Shown: piece by piece, positions 1 to 6,717 of the stretch | Layout: each line of letters starts with the position of its first letter | Position numbering within the stretch: the first letter of the stretch is position 1 | NCBI GenBank assembly: GCA_903889785.1 | Contig: CAISYT010000217.1 | Coordinates: 1-15,104 of the forward strand | DNA length: 15,104 bases | Source of the DNA: an uncultured Caulobacterales bacterium | Lineage (GTDB): Bacteria > Pseudomonadota > Alphaproteobacteria > Caulobacterales > Caulobacteraceae | Direction: 5' to 3' | Notes under the pieces: model-generated | What the model was told of the DNA's origin: nothing | Databases searched by the model: none | The model's input: the letters and a program-made list of their open reading frames with translations, nothing else | Program-made: the position numbers and the translations under genes

Positions 1-1
1 C

Positions 2-2263
2 ACCCTGGCCGCTTTCGAGCCCAGCATCGACTATGTCGTCATCAAGATTCCCCGCTTCGCCTTTGAAAAATATCCGGGCGCCGAACCCTACCTGACCACC
101 TCGATGAAGAGCGTGGGCGAGGTCATGGCCATCGGTCGCACCTTCGCCGAGAGCCTACAGAAGGCGCTGCGCGGGCTGGAAACCGGCCTCAACGGCTTGG
201 ACGAAATCGAGATCGAAGGCGCCGCAGACCCCGACACAGGCCGCGCCGCCGTATTGCGCGCCCTGGCCTATCCCAGCCCCGACCGCCTGCGGGTGATCGC
301 CCAGGCGTTCCGGCATGGCCTGAGCGTTGAAGAGATCAACGGGGCCTGTTCCTACGAGCCGTGGTTCCTGCGCCAGATCGCCGAGATCGTGCGCATGGAA
401 GGCCATTTGCGCGCAGCGGGCATCCCGACCGACGCGGTGGGCCTGCGTAAGCTTAAGGCCATGGGCTTCTCCGACGCCCGCCTGGCCAAGCTGACCGGCG
501 CGAGCGAGGAAGCCGTCCGTGCGGCCCGTCATGCCCTGGATGTGCGCCCAGTGTTCAAACGCATCGACACCTGCGCCGGCGAGTTCCGCTCCGCCACGCC
601 CTACATGTATTCGACCTATGAGACCGGGGCGCTGGGCCAGGCCCCCAGTTGCGAGTCCGAGCCCTCGTCGCGCAAAAAGGCCATCATCCTGGGCGGCGGT
701 CCTAACCGGATCGGCCAGGGCATTGAATTCGACTACTGCTGCTGCCACGCCGCGTTCGCCCTCGATCAGGTCGGCATTGAGTCGATCATGGTCAACTGTA
801 ACCCCGAGACGGTCAGCACCGACTACGACACCTCCGACCGGCTGTATTTCGAGCCACTGACGGCCGAAGACGTGCTGGAGCTGATCCATGTCGAACAGAA
901 GAACGGCACCCTTCTGGGCTGTATCGTTCAGTATGGCGGCCAAACGCCGCTGAAACTGGCCCACCCGCTGGAACAGGCCGGGGTGCCGATACTGGGCACC
1001 AGCGTAGACAGCATCGACCTGGCTGAAGACCGTGAGCGCTTCCAACAGCTACTGCACAGCCTGAAAATCGCCCAGCCCATCAACGCCCTGGCCCGCACCG
1101 CGCAAGAAGCCTTCGCCGCCGCCAAACAGGTGGGCTATCCGATCGTGATCCGCCCGTCCTATGTGCTGGGCGGCCGCGGTATGGAGATCGTCCATGACGA
1201 CGAACAGCTCGAACGCTACATCCGCACCGCCGTGCAGGTCAGCGGCGATGCCCCAGTGCTGATCGACCAGTACCTCTCACGCGCGACGGAGGTCGACGTT
1301 GACGCCCTGTGCGACGGTACCGACGTCTTCGTTGCCGGGGTGATGGAACATATCGAAGAGGCCGGGGTGCACTCGGGCGACAGCGCCTGCTCCCTGCCGC
1401 CGTTCTCGCTGCGGCCCGAAACCATCGAGGAGCTCAAGCGTCAGACCACCCAGATGGCCCTGGCATTGCAGGTGTGCGGCCTGATGAACGTGCAGTTCGC
1501 CATCGAAGAACCGCTGTCAGCCCAGCCACGTATTTATGTGCTTGAGGTCAATCCGCGCGCCAGCCGCACCGTGCCCTTCGTGGCCAAGACCATCGGCCAG
1601 CCCCTGGCCGGGATCGCCGCCAAGGTGATGGCCGGTGCCACCCTGGCCAGCTTTGGTCTGGTCGAAAAGCCGTTCGGCCATGTCGCCGTCAAGGAAGCCG
1701 TGTTCCCGTTCGCGCGCTTTGCCGGTGTCGATACCCTGCTGGGCCCGGAAATGCGCTCGACTGGCGAGGTCATGGGCCTGGACTGGATGCGCCCGGGCGA
1801 GACCATGGCACCGGCCTTCGCCCGCGCCTTCGTCAAGAGCCAGCTCGGCGCAGGGGTGGAGCTGCCGCAATCGGGCTGCGCCTTCGTTTCCGTACGAGAG
1901 GCCGACAAGCCGTTCATCGTCGAGGCCGTGCGCCTCTTGAAGGCCAAGGGCTTCCGCATCCTGGCCACCGCTGGCACCTGCGCCTACCTGGCCGAACAGG
2001 GCCTGGAGACCGAGCGCGTCAAAAAGGTGCTGGAAGGCCGGCCCCACATCGTCGACGCGATAAAGAACGGCGATGTACAGCTGGTGCTCAACACCACCGA
2101 AGGCAAACAGTCCGTCGCAGACTCCTACGAGATCCGCCGCACCGCCCTGATGATGAAGATCCCCTACTACACCACTGCCGCCGGGGCGCAGGCAGCGGCC
2201 CAGGCCATTACCGCCGGTCCCGTCTCGGGGCTGGAAGTGCGGGCCCTGCAAACCTACGCCTAG
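2..2263 (+). CDS. carB: Carbamoyl-phosphate synthase large subunit, C-terminal 753 residues (5' end outside window)
   Basis: Makes carbamoyl phosphate from bicarbonate, two ATP and ammonia passed from the CarA glutaminase, feeding pyrimidine and arginine synthesis in the cytoplasm. The frame is open from base 2, and the residues before the first internal Met (base 104) read [20 protein letters not shown], a conserved CarB stretch, so this is a partial gene and not a start at 104. E. coli CarB is about 1073 residues, so roughly the first third is missing. Visible residues ~80-200 form the oligomerisation domain ([17 protein letters not shown]). Residues ~225-600 form the second ATP-grasp half ([43 protein letters not shown]). 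Residues ~625-750 form the MGS-like allosteric domain ([23 protein letters not shown]), where ornithine and UMP act in E. coli. The gene order carB-greA is familiar from alphaproteobacteria. Identification is very secure. Confidence 0.98.
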   Translation, partial: TLAAFEPSIDYVVIKIPRFAFEKYPGAEPYLTTSMKSVGEVMAIGRTFAESLQKALRGLETGLNGLDEIEIEGAADPDTGRAAVLRALAYPSPDRLRVIAQAFRHGLSVEEINGACSYEPWFLRQIAEIVRMEGHLRAAGIPTDAVGLRKLKAMGFSDARLAKLTGASEEAVRAARHALDVRPVFKRIDTCAGEFRSATPYMYSTYETGALGQAPSCESEPSSRKKAIILGGGPNRIGQGIEFDYCCCHAAFALDQVGIESIMVNCNPETVSTDYDTSDRLYFEPLTAEDVLELIHVEQKNGTLLGCIVQYGGQTPLKLAHPLEQAGVPILGTSVDSIDLAEDRERFQQLLHSLKIAQPINALARTAQEAFAAAKQVGYPIVIRPSYVLGGRGMEIVHDDEQLERYIRTAVQVSGDAPVLIDQYLSRATEVDVDALCDGTDVFVAGVMEHIEEAGVHSGDSACSLPPFSLRPETIEELKRQTTQMALALQVCGLMNVQFAIEEPLSAQPRIYVLEVNPRASRTVPFVAKTIGQPLAGIAAKVMAGATLASFGLVEKPFGHVAVKEAVFPFARFAGVDTLLGPEMRSTGEVMGLDWMRPGETMAPAFARAFVKSQLGAGVELPQSGCAFVSVREADKPFIVEAVRLLKAKGFRILATAGTCAYLAEQGLETERVKKVLEGRPHIVDAIKNGDVQLVLNTTEGKQSVADSYEIRRTALMMKIPYYTTAAGAQAAAQAITAGPVSGLEVRALQTYA

Positions 2264-2283
2264 GGGGAGATGCGCGCTCCCCC
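2263..2283 (+). terminator. GC hairpin overlapping the carB stop codon, possible weak terminator
   Basis: A perfect 7-bp stem GGGGGAG (2263-2269) / CTCCCCC (2277-2283) encloses the 7-base loop ATGCGCG. It begins at the last base of the carB stop. No T-run follows, so it does not meet the usual intrinsic terminator pattern. It could be a 3'-end stabilising structure or a Rho-assisted end. Confidence 0.3.
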
Positions 2284-2377
2284 GGGGGCGATGGAGCAGC
2301 TTCGCCTTAAGGCCAAAAAGCCCGCCGCTTGCGTTTGAAGCCCTGGGCCCCTATCCTCTTTCACCCTCGGCCTTCAC

Positions 2378-2410
2378 TGGGGGAGACCGCGCCCGCGGTC
2401 TATCCTCCCA
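2378..2410 (+). promoter_or_regulatory. Hairpin in the greA leader
   Basis: A perfect 7-bp stem AGACCGC (2384-2390) / GCGGTCT (2395-2401) closes the 4-base loop GCCC. An outer helix of GGGGG (2379-2383) with CCTCCC (2404-2409) extends it past a small internal bulge. It ends 27 bases before the greA start, so it would lie in the 5' untranslated part of a greA transcript or of a carB-greA read-through transcript. No T-run follows it. A regulatory role is inference only. Confidence 0.3.
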
Positions 2411-2437
2411 CCTCAGGGCGAACGAGCTAAATCCGCA

Positions 2438-2911
2438 ATGGAAAAAGTGCCGATGACCGCCGAGGGCTATAGCGCCCTCGACGAAGAATTGAAGCGTTTG
2501 AAGACGACCGAACGGCCGGCGGTAATTGCGGCGATTTCGGAAGCGCGCGCGCATGGCGACCTGTCAGAGAACGCCGAGTATCATGCCGCCAAGGAACGTC
2601 AGGGCTGGATTGAAGGCCGTATTGCCGAGATCGAAGACAAGATCAGCCGAGCCCAGGTGATCGATGTCTCGCGTCTGTCCGGCGCCAGTGTGAAGTTCGG
2701 TGCCACGGTCAGCCTCGTCGATGAGGATACCGAGGAGGATGCCCGCTATCAGATCGTCGGCGAACACGAAGCCGACGTTCGTTCGGGCCGCATCTCGCTG
2801 TCGTCGCCGCTTTCGCGCGCCATGATCGGCAAGGCGGTTGGCGATGTGGTGGAGGTCACGACCCCCGGCGGCATCAAGGCCTACGAGATCACCAAGGTCG
2901 AATGGCTTTAA
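2438..2911 (+). CDS. greA: Transcription elongation factor GreA
   Basis: GreA enters the secondary channel of RNA polymerase and stimulates cleavage of backtracked RNA, rescuing stalled elongation complexes. The product is 157 residues, the normal family length. Residues 1-~76 form the antiparallel coiled coil. Its tip loop carries DLSENAEY, with the acidic pair Asp41 and Glu44 at the positions known to coordinate the catalytic Mg2+ in E. coli GreA. Residues ~80-157 are the FKBP-like C-terminal domain ([33 protein letters not shown]). The start [11 protein letters not shown] is typical of alphaproteobacterial GreA. The Shine-Dalgarno match is weak: GAG at about 2424-2426, with no clear AGGAG. 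It lies 174 bases after carB behind two hairpins, and 17 bases before the ELM1 gene, with which it may be co-transcribed. Confidence 0.97.
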   Translation: MEKVPMTAEGYSALDEELKRLKTTERPAVIAAISEARAHGDLSENAEYHAAKERQGWIEGRIAEIEDKISRAQVIDVSRLSGASVKFGATVSLVDEDTEEDARYQIVGEHEADVRSGRISLSSPLSRAMIGKAVGDVVEVTTPGGIKAYEITKVEWL

Positions 2912-2928
2912 TCGGGCGGACTTGAACC

Positions 2929-3975
2929 ATGGCCTCAGCGGCCTCGACAAAGTCCAAGCCGACCAAGCCCAAGGCCGCATCCAAGGCATCGGAACAGCCG
3001 CTGGTCATATGGGCCGTGTCGGATGGCCGCAGCGGGATCGAAAATCAGGTTCTCGGGCTGGCCGAAGCCGTGGCGCGCCAGCACCCGGCGACGATCGTGG
3101 CCAAACGCGTCCGCTGGAAGGGCCGCGCGGGCAGCCTGCCCTGGTGGGCCAATCCCTGGCCACGGTGCCTGTTGGACCCAGACAGCGCTATCGAAGGGCC
3201 CTGGCCCGACATCTGGATCGCCGCCGGCCGGGCCACCCTGCCCCTATCCATCCGCCTGCGTCACTGGTCGAAGGGCAAGACCTTCGTGGTGCAATTGCAG
3301 GATCCGCGCGTGCCGCCACAGATGTTCGACCTGGTGGCACCGCCCAGGCATGACCGGCTGCATGGCGACAATATTGTCTCGATCACGGGAAGCCCTCATC
3401 GCGTCACGCCAGCCCGGCTAAAAGCCGAGTACAGTCGCTTCGCTGCCCAACTCGACGACCTGCCCCACCCGCGCGTCGCCGTCCTGATCGGCGGGCGTTC
3501 CAAGGCCTTCGACATCAGCCCCGAACGCGCAGCCGCCTTGGCGCATGAGATCCAACTGCCGCTCCAGCAGAACGGCGGATCGCTGATGATGACCTTCTCG
3601 CGCCGCACGCCCGACCAGGCCCAGGCGCTTATGACCGCCCGCCTGCGCCCCCTGCCCGGCATGATCTGGGATGGCGAGGGCGAGAACCCCTATTTCGCCT
3701 TCCTGGCCGCCGCCGACTATGTGCTAGTGACCGAAGACAGCATCAACATGGCCACCGAAGCCTCCGCGACCGGCAAACCGGTTTTCATCCTCAAGATGGA
3801 CGGATCGAGCCTGAAATTCCGCCTTTTCCATGAAAGTCTAGAACAGCAGGGCGCGGCACGGCCGTTCGGTGGGGCCTTCCATGGCTGGTCCTACACACCC
3901 GTGGCCGAAACCGACCGCTTGGCGAGCGAGGTTCTGGCGCGCATGATGGTCCGAGGAGCCCTGACTCCCGCTTAG
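2929..3975 (+). CDS. ELM1 / DUF1022 family protein (mitochondrial-fission ELM1-like, GT-B-like fold suspected)
   Basis: The 348-residue product matches the ELM1 family (Pfam Mito_fiss_Elm1), named after a plant mitochondrial fission protein. The bacterial role is not firmly known. Recognisable family features are VSDGRSGIENQVLGLAEA (residues ~30-47), PDIWIAAGR (~93-101), a QLQDPR motif (~122-127), IGGRSKAF (~187-194) and EDSINMATEASATGKPV (~269-285). The last resembles the acidic donor-binding segment of GT-B glycosyltransferases, so a sugar-related activity is possible but inferred. The N-terminus (residues 1-22) is Lys/Ala/Ser-rich and probably disordered. I see no signal peptide or membrane helix, so it is probably cytosolic or membrane-peripheral. 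It follows greA by 17 bases and precedes the truncated SpsF-like gene by 12 bases. That second link suggests it was once transcribed with a sugar-nucleotide pathway. Confidence 0.88.
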   Translation: MASAASTKSKPTKPKAASKASEQPLVIWAVSDGRSGIENQVLGLAEAVARQHPATIVAKRVRWKGRAGSLPWWANPWPRCLLDPDSAIEGPWPDIWIAAGRATLPLSIRLRHWSKGKTFVVQLQDPRVPPQMFDLVAPPRHDRLHGDNIVSITGSPHRVTPARLKAEYSRFAAQLDDLPHPRVAVLIGGRSKAFDISPERAAALAHEIQLPLQQNGGSLMMTFSRRTPDQAQALMTARLRPLPGMIWDGEGENPYFAFLAAADYVLVTEDSINMATEASATGKPVFILKMDGSSLKFRLFHESLEQQGAARPFGGAFHGWSYTPVAETDRLASEVLARMMVRGALTPA

Positions 3976-3987
3976 GGCGTTACGCGA

Positions 3988-4257
3988 ATGATCCTGGCGA
4001 TCCTTCAGGCTCGGATGAGCTCCACCCGTCTACCCGGCAAGATGATGATGCCCTTGGCCGGCGCAGCCATGATCCAGCTTCAGATCGAACGTATCGCCGC
4101 CTCGGTGCGGATCGCCGACATGGTGGTGGCCACCAGCGATCAGCCCAGTGACGATACCCTGGCAGCCTTCTTGAAATCCCAGAACGTCAAGATCTTCCGT
4201 GGCTCGCTCGACAATGTGCAGAGCCGCTTCCTAGGGGCCGCTGAGGCGTACGGCCCG
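3988..4257 (+). pseudogene. SpsF-like sugar cytidylyltransferase, N-terminal remnant (~90 codons), truncated at a junction
   Basis: The first ~90 residues are a clear SpsF / acylneuraminate cytidylyltransferase-family N-terminus (COG1861 type). The nucleotide-binding start is ILAILQARMSSTRLPGK, followed by LQIERI, DMVVATSDQPSDD and IFRGSLDNVQSRFLGAAEAYG. Family members activate acidic sugars such as nonulosonic acids with CTP and are about 230-260 residues long. After AEAYG the expected continuation (a VVRLTGDCP-type motif) is absent. The DNA instead becomes the complement of a PseG-like gene, so the nucleotidyltransferase is almost certainly inactive. The frame stays open across the junction to a TAG at 4456-4458, giving a possible 156-residue chimera with a basic, low-complexity tail. 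There is no frameshift or stop within the 90 codons, which suggests a fairly recent event. It starts 12 bases after the ELM1 gene, with little Shine-Dalgarno signal. Confidence 0.85.
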
Positions 4258-4385
4258 ACAGCGGGCCCGTCAAGGAAGGCGCAGCTTGCACCCAGCCTGG
4301 CCAGAGCGCCCGCCAGGGTAAGGCAGCGCATAACATGGCCGCCGCCGATGACAGGCCCCGCGTCGTGGGCAAACAGCACTTTCAC
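4252..4385 (-). pseudogene. PseG/SpsG-like UDP-sugar hydrolase, N-terminal remnant (~43 codons) facing the SpsF remnant
   Basis: Read on the - strand from a GTG at 4385, the frame gives KVLFAHDAGPVIGGGHVMRC followed by LTLAGALARLGASCAFLDGPAV. This is the N-terminus of the PseG / SpsG family, whose PseG members remove UDP from UDP-2,4-diacetamido-2,4,6-trideoxy-beta-L-altropyranose in pseudaminic acid synthesis. His17 of GGGH falls exactly where the catalytic base His17 lies in Campylobacter PseG. Full-length proteins are about 270-350 residues. Here homology stops near residue 43-46 (bases ~4250-4258). The - strand frame then runs through antisense SpsF sequence to an end at 4140. It is therefore a broken gene converging on the SpsF remnant. 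SpsF and SpsG/PseG belong to the same pathway type, so the pairing is unlikely to be chance. The exact breakpoint is uncertain by about 10 bases. Confidence 0.8.
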
Positions 4386-4463
4386 GTCGATGAACCGAGC
4401 AATTCATAACTCCCGCGGCTCGGACAGTCGCGCTTTGACGGAATCGTCCCTAAATTAGTGCCT

Positions 4464-5447
4464 ATGTCGACCACACCCGAACCTCGCTCCGTCCGCTGCC
4501 TGATCGTCGGATCAGGCCCCGCCGGATATACTGCAGCTATCTACGCGGCCCGCGCCCTGCTTAACCCGGTCATGATTGCCGGAATACAGCCTGGCGGCCA
4601 GCTGACCATCACCACAGACGTCGAGAACTATCCTGGGTTCGCGGACGTGATCCAGGGCCCTTGGCTCATGGAACAGATGAAAGCCCAGGCGGCCCACGTT
4701 GGGGCCGAGATGGTTGAGGACATCGTCATCGAGGCGGATCTCTCCAATCGGCCGTTCCGACTAGTCTGCGACAGCGGTCAGGTCTGGCTGGCTGAGACCC
4801 TGATCATCGCCACCGGGGCCCAGGCGAAGTGGTTGGGGCTGGAGAGTGAAGCGAAGTTCCAAGGCTTTGGCGTCTCGGCCTGCGCCACCTGTGACGGGTT
4901 CTTCTATCGCAACAAGGCGGTGGTCGTAGCCGGCGGCGGCAACACGGCGGTGGAAGAAGCGCTCTACCTGACCAATTTCGCCTCCAAGGTTACGTTAGTG
5001 CACCGCCGCGCCGAACTGCGCGCCGAGCGCATCCTGCAGGAACGCCTCTTCGCCCATCCCAAGATCGAAGTGATCTGGGACCACGCCATCGACGAGGTGA
5101 TCGGCGACAGCAATCCGATGAGCGTCACCGGCGTACGGCTGAAGTCCACGGCCGATGGTGCAACACGCGAGGTCGCCTGCGACGGGGTGTTCATCGCCAT
5201 TGGCCACGCCCCCGCCTCTGAACTGTTCAAGGGCCAGTTGGAGATGGACTCGGCCGGCTATCTGAAAATCCGCGCCGGCAGCGCCTCGACCGCCATCGAA
5301 GGCGTTTACGCGGCAGGAGACGTTACCGACGATGTCTACCGTCAGGCGGTCACCGCGGCGGGCATGGGCTGCATGGCGGCGCTTGAGGCTGTGCGCTTTA
5401 TCGCCGAACAGGACCACCACAAGGCGCAAAAGCCAGCGGCAGCATAG
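4464..5447 (+). CDS. trxB: Thioredoxin-disulfide reductase (NADPH)
   Basis: This FAD enzyme passes electrons from NADPH to thioredoxin, supporting ribonucleotide reduction and thiol repair in the cytoplasm. The 327-residue product has the FAD-binding GSGPAG (residues 16-21), PGGQLTITTDVENYPGF (43-59), the redox-active CATC with Cys140 and Cys143 followed by Asp144, the NADPH-binding GGGNTA (157-162), the HRRAELRAE segment (180-188) and the C-terminal FAD motif GVYAAGDV (280-287). This is the classic low-molecular-weight TrxB pattern with no missing key residue. I chose ATG 4464, because the in-frame GTG at 4458 adds only two residues and overlaps the stop of the upstream chimeric frame. No clear Shine-Dalgarno sequence is visible. 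The gene starts 78 bases from the PseG remnant, so any promoter must lie in that AT-richer gap or within the scar. It converges on the SleB-type gene. Confidence 0.96.
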   Translation: MSTTPEPRSVRCLIVGSGPAGYTAAIYAARALLNPVMIAGIQPGGQLTITTDVENYPGFADVIQGPWLMEQMKAQAAHVGAEMVEDIVIEADLSNRPFRLVCDSGQVWLAETLIIATGAQAKWLGLESEAKFQGFGVSACATCDGFFYRNKAVVVAGGGNTAVEEALYLTNFASKVTLVHRRAELRAERILQERLFAHPKIEVIWDHAIDEVIGDSNPMSVTGVRLKSTADGATREVACDGVFIAIGHAPASELFKGQLEMDSAGYLKIRAGSASTAIEGVYAAGDVTDDVYRQAVTAAGMGCMAALEAVRFIAEQDHHKAQKPAAA

Positions 5448-5473
5448 CATCAGGTCGTCGCCTGCTCCCTATG
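5443..5473. terminator. Hairpin spanning the convergent trxB and hydrolase stop codons
   Basis: CAGG (5451-5454) / CCTG (5461-5464) closes the loop TCGTCG. An outer arm CATAG (5443-5447) / CTATG (5469-5473) contains the stop codons of both genes (TAG at 5445-5447 on +, TAG at 5471-5469 on -). The stems are short and there is no T-run, so a shared bidirectional end is only suggested by position and symmetry. Confidence 0.25.
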
Positions 5474-6554
5474 GCGCTAGCGGTGTGGCTTGCGGCAGCT
5501 TGGCTAAGGCGGCATTGATAGCCGCAACCTCTGCGGACGTGGGCTTGCGGCGCGTTGGGGTCAGAACCCCGATACCAGGCTGCAGGGGCAGTAGGCTCTC
5601 GATGGGTGCCGGAGCGATCGTCGCCATCCGACCGATAACATAACTGCGCAAAACACCGTTGCCCTGGTCGAGTTGAATGATCTTTGGCTGCGGCGCGACG
5701 GGCGTGCGGGCATCGTCGCTCTGTAGCAGGGCAGCGCTGAGGTTGGCCTCCTGGCCGGCATAGCGACCATCGAGCGCCGCTGGCTCTCCGCCCGGCCCGG
5801 TCCAGCGATAGAAGATATGCGCCCCGATCTTGGCCAGCTTGACCATGGTGGGCGCCCAATAGGGGGCTACATAGTTGGTGTGGTAGTGCGTGGCGGTCCC
5901 CACCGCCGCTTCGACGTCGTCGCTGAGGGCCGCGCGGGCCACACCCTGCGCATCGGCCCAGACCAGCGGGTTGGGCGGACGGTGGAGCGAACCGTCGCAG
6001 GTGAAGCTGAACTGACAGCCGCTGGCGCGCTGTGCCCCCTGATAGACAACGCCGCAGACGGTTTTTGGATATCCGCCGTGGCGCAGTCGGTTCAGCACCA
6101 CCTGCGCCACGGCGCGCTTGCCTTCCTGAACCTCGTAGCCGGCTTCAAAATAGATCGCCTGGCTCAGGCAATGCAGGGCGCGGGTGCGGTCTTCCACCAA
6201 GGCCTGCAGCACAAACCGCGGCGCGGGCTGGGGCACATCGGCAATCGGGATGTTGGCGTTGATCGCCTGGGCATCTGCGAAGGCGGGACTGTCAAACCCC
6301 AGTGAGGGCAGGACTGACAAATCGATCCGCTCCCAACCTGGCACGCGGCCCCAGTAGGTCGTGTGTGGCCGGGGATCATGGCGGTGGGCCAAGGCCAGAG
6401 TGGCCGGGTCCATGTCGGCAGTGATCCACGCGAGGGCCTGATCGCCATAGCCGGCACCGCCCGATCCCGCAGGCTGATCCTTGGGAACGCAGGCCGCGAG
6501 AAGGACGGCAGCGACGAGGGTCAACATGATCGAGGGAAGATAGCGAAGGATCAA
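5469..6554 (-). CDS. SleB-type cell wall hydrolase, predicted lipoprotein
   Basis: The 361-residue product carries a Hydrolase_2 / SleB domain (residues ~125-250) of the kind that cleaves peptidoglycan glycan strands. Recognisable parts are LSQAIYFEAGYE with the likely catalytic Glu137, AVAQVVLNRLRHGGYPKTVCGVVYQG, CQFSFTCDGS, ATHYHTNYVAPYW and the closing IGAHIFYRW (243-251). The N-terminus has one Arg, a hydrophobic stretch and the lipobox LAAC with Cys22, so it is probably lipid-anchored and periplasmic. Residues ~25-120 and ~255-361 are Pro/Ala-rich and not recognised. The predicted start is TTG at 6554: it supplies the positively charged Arg4 and has ACAGG 6 bases upstream, whereas the ATG at 6527 leaves an uncharged signal peptide. 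Its promoter would share the divergent region with nadA. Relatives act in Bacillus spore germination, but in proteobacteria the role is general wall remodelling, which is inferred here. Confidence 0.9.
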   Translation of the reverse strand: MILRYLPSIMLTLVAAVLLAACVPKDQPAGSGGAGYGDQALAWITADMDPATLALAHRHDPRPHTTYWGRVPGWERIDLSVLPSLGFDSPAFADAQAINANIPIADVPQPAPRFVLQALVEDRTRALHCLSQAIYFEAGYEVQEGKRAVAQVVLNRLRHGGYPKTVCGVVYQGAQRASGCQFSFTCDGSLHRPPNPLVWADAQGVARAALSDDVEAAVGTATHYHTNYVAPYWAPTMVKLAKIGAHIFYRWTGPGGEPAALDGRYAGQEANLSAALLQSDDARTPVAPQPKIIQLDQGNGVLRSYVIGRMATIAPAPIESLLPLQPGIGVLTPTRRKPTSAEVAAINAALAKLPQATPLAP

Positions 6555-6648
6555 ACGAACCTGTCCACAAGCGGTCGCTGCCGCCCGTCTTTAGCGGAGT
6601 TCGCGCAAAAACCCCAAACGCTCTCCGTCAGAATTCAGGGGCACCGCT

Positions 6649-6676
6649 TTGCATCTTCTGCTGGTCGCGCTATATG
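6649..6676 (+). promoter_or_regulatory. Promoter of the nadABC operon
   Basis: TTGCAT (6649-6654) and GCTATATG (6669-6676) fit the Caulobacter-type sigma-70 pattern (TTGACGS, 10-14 bases, GCTANAWC) with a 13-14 base spacer and seven of eight matches in the -10 element. Transcription would start near 6683, about 35 bases before the nadA ATG. The surrounding DNA is markedly AT-rich for this window. Confidence 0.5.
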
Positions 6677-6686
6677 TACGTAATAG

Positions 6687-6707
6687 TTATGCTCATTTTG
6701 AGTAAAA
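6687..6707. promoter_or_regulatory. Imperfect palindrome, candidate repressor operator for nadABC
   Basis: The site is centred at 6697. The arms CTCA (6692-6695) and TGAG (6699-6702) are perfect, and with outer AT bases 7 of 10 symmetric pairs match over 21 bases. It lies just downstream of the expected transcription start and 10 bases before the nadA ATG, where a bound repressor would block transcription. A NAD-responsive repressor such as NadQ, reported for nad operons in alphaproteobacteria, is a candidate. I cannot verify its consensus from here. Confidence 0.45.
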
Positions 6708-6717
6708 GAATCGAGCC

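Noticed and set aside
155..1045. Long open frame (296 codons) on the - strand inside carB
   Set aside because: It lies wholly opposite a certain carB frame, has no recognisable domain, and its composition (Gly, Ala, Gln, His-rich) is typical of the antisense of GC-rich codons.
4140..4385. An intact small - strand gene of 81 codons
   Set aside because: Only the first ~43 codons match a family (PseG); the rest is the complement of the SpsF remnant, so it is a broken gene, not a small complete one.
4435..4456. trxB promoter from TTGACGG and CCTAAATT
   Set aside because: Both elements look fair, but only 7 bases separate them, against 10-14 in the Caulobacter consensus, so the pair cannot be supported.
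4458..4466. GTG start for trxB at 4458
   Set aside because: It adds only Met-Pro before the ATG at 4464, overlaps the stop of the upstream frame and has no Shine-Dalgarno advantage.
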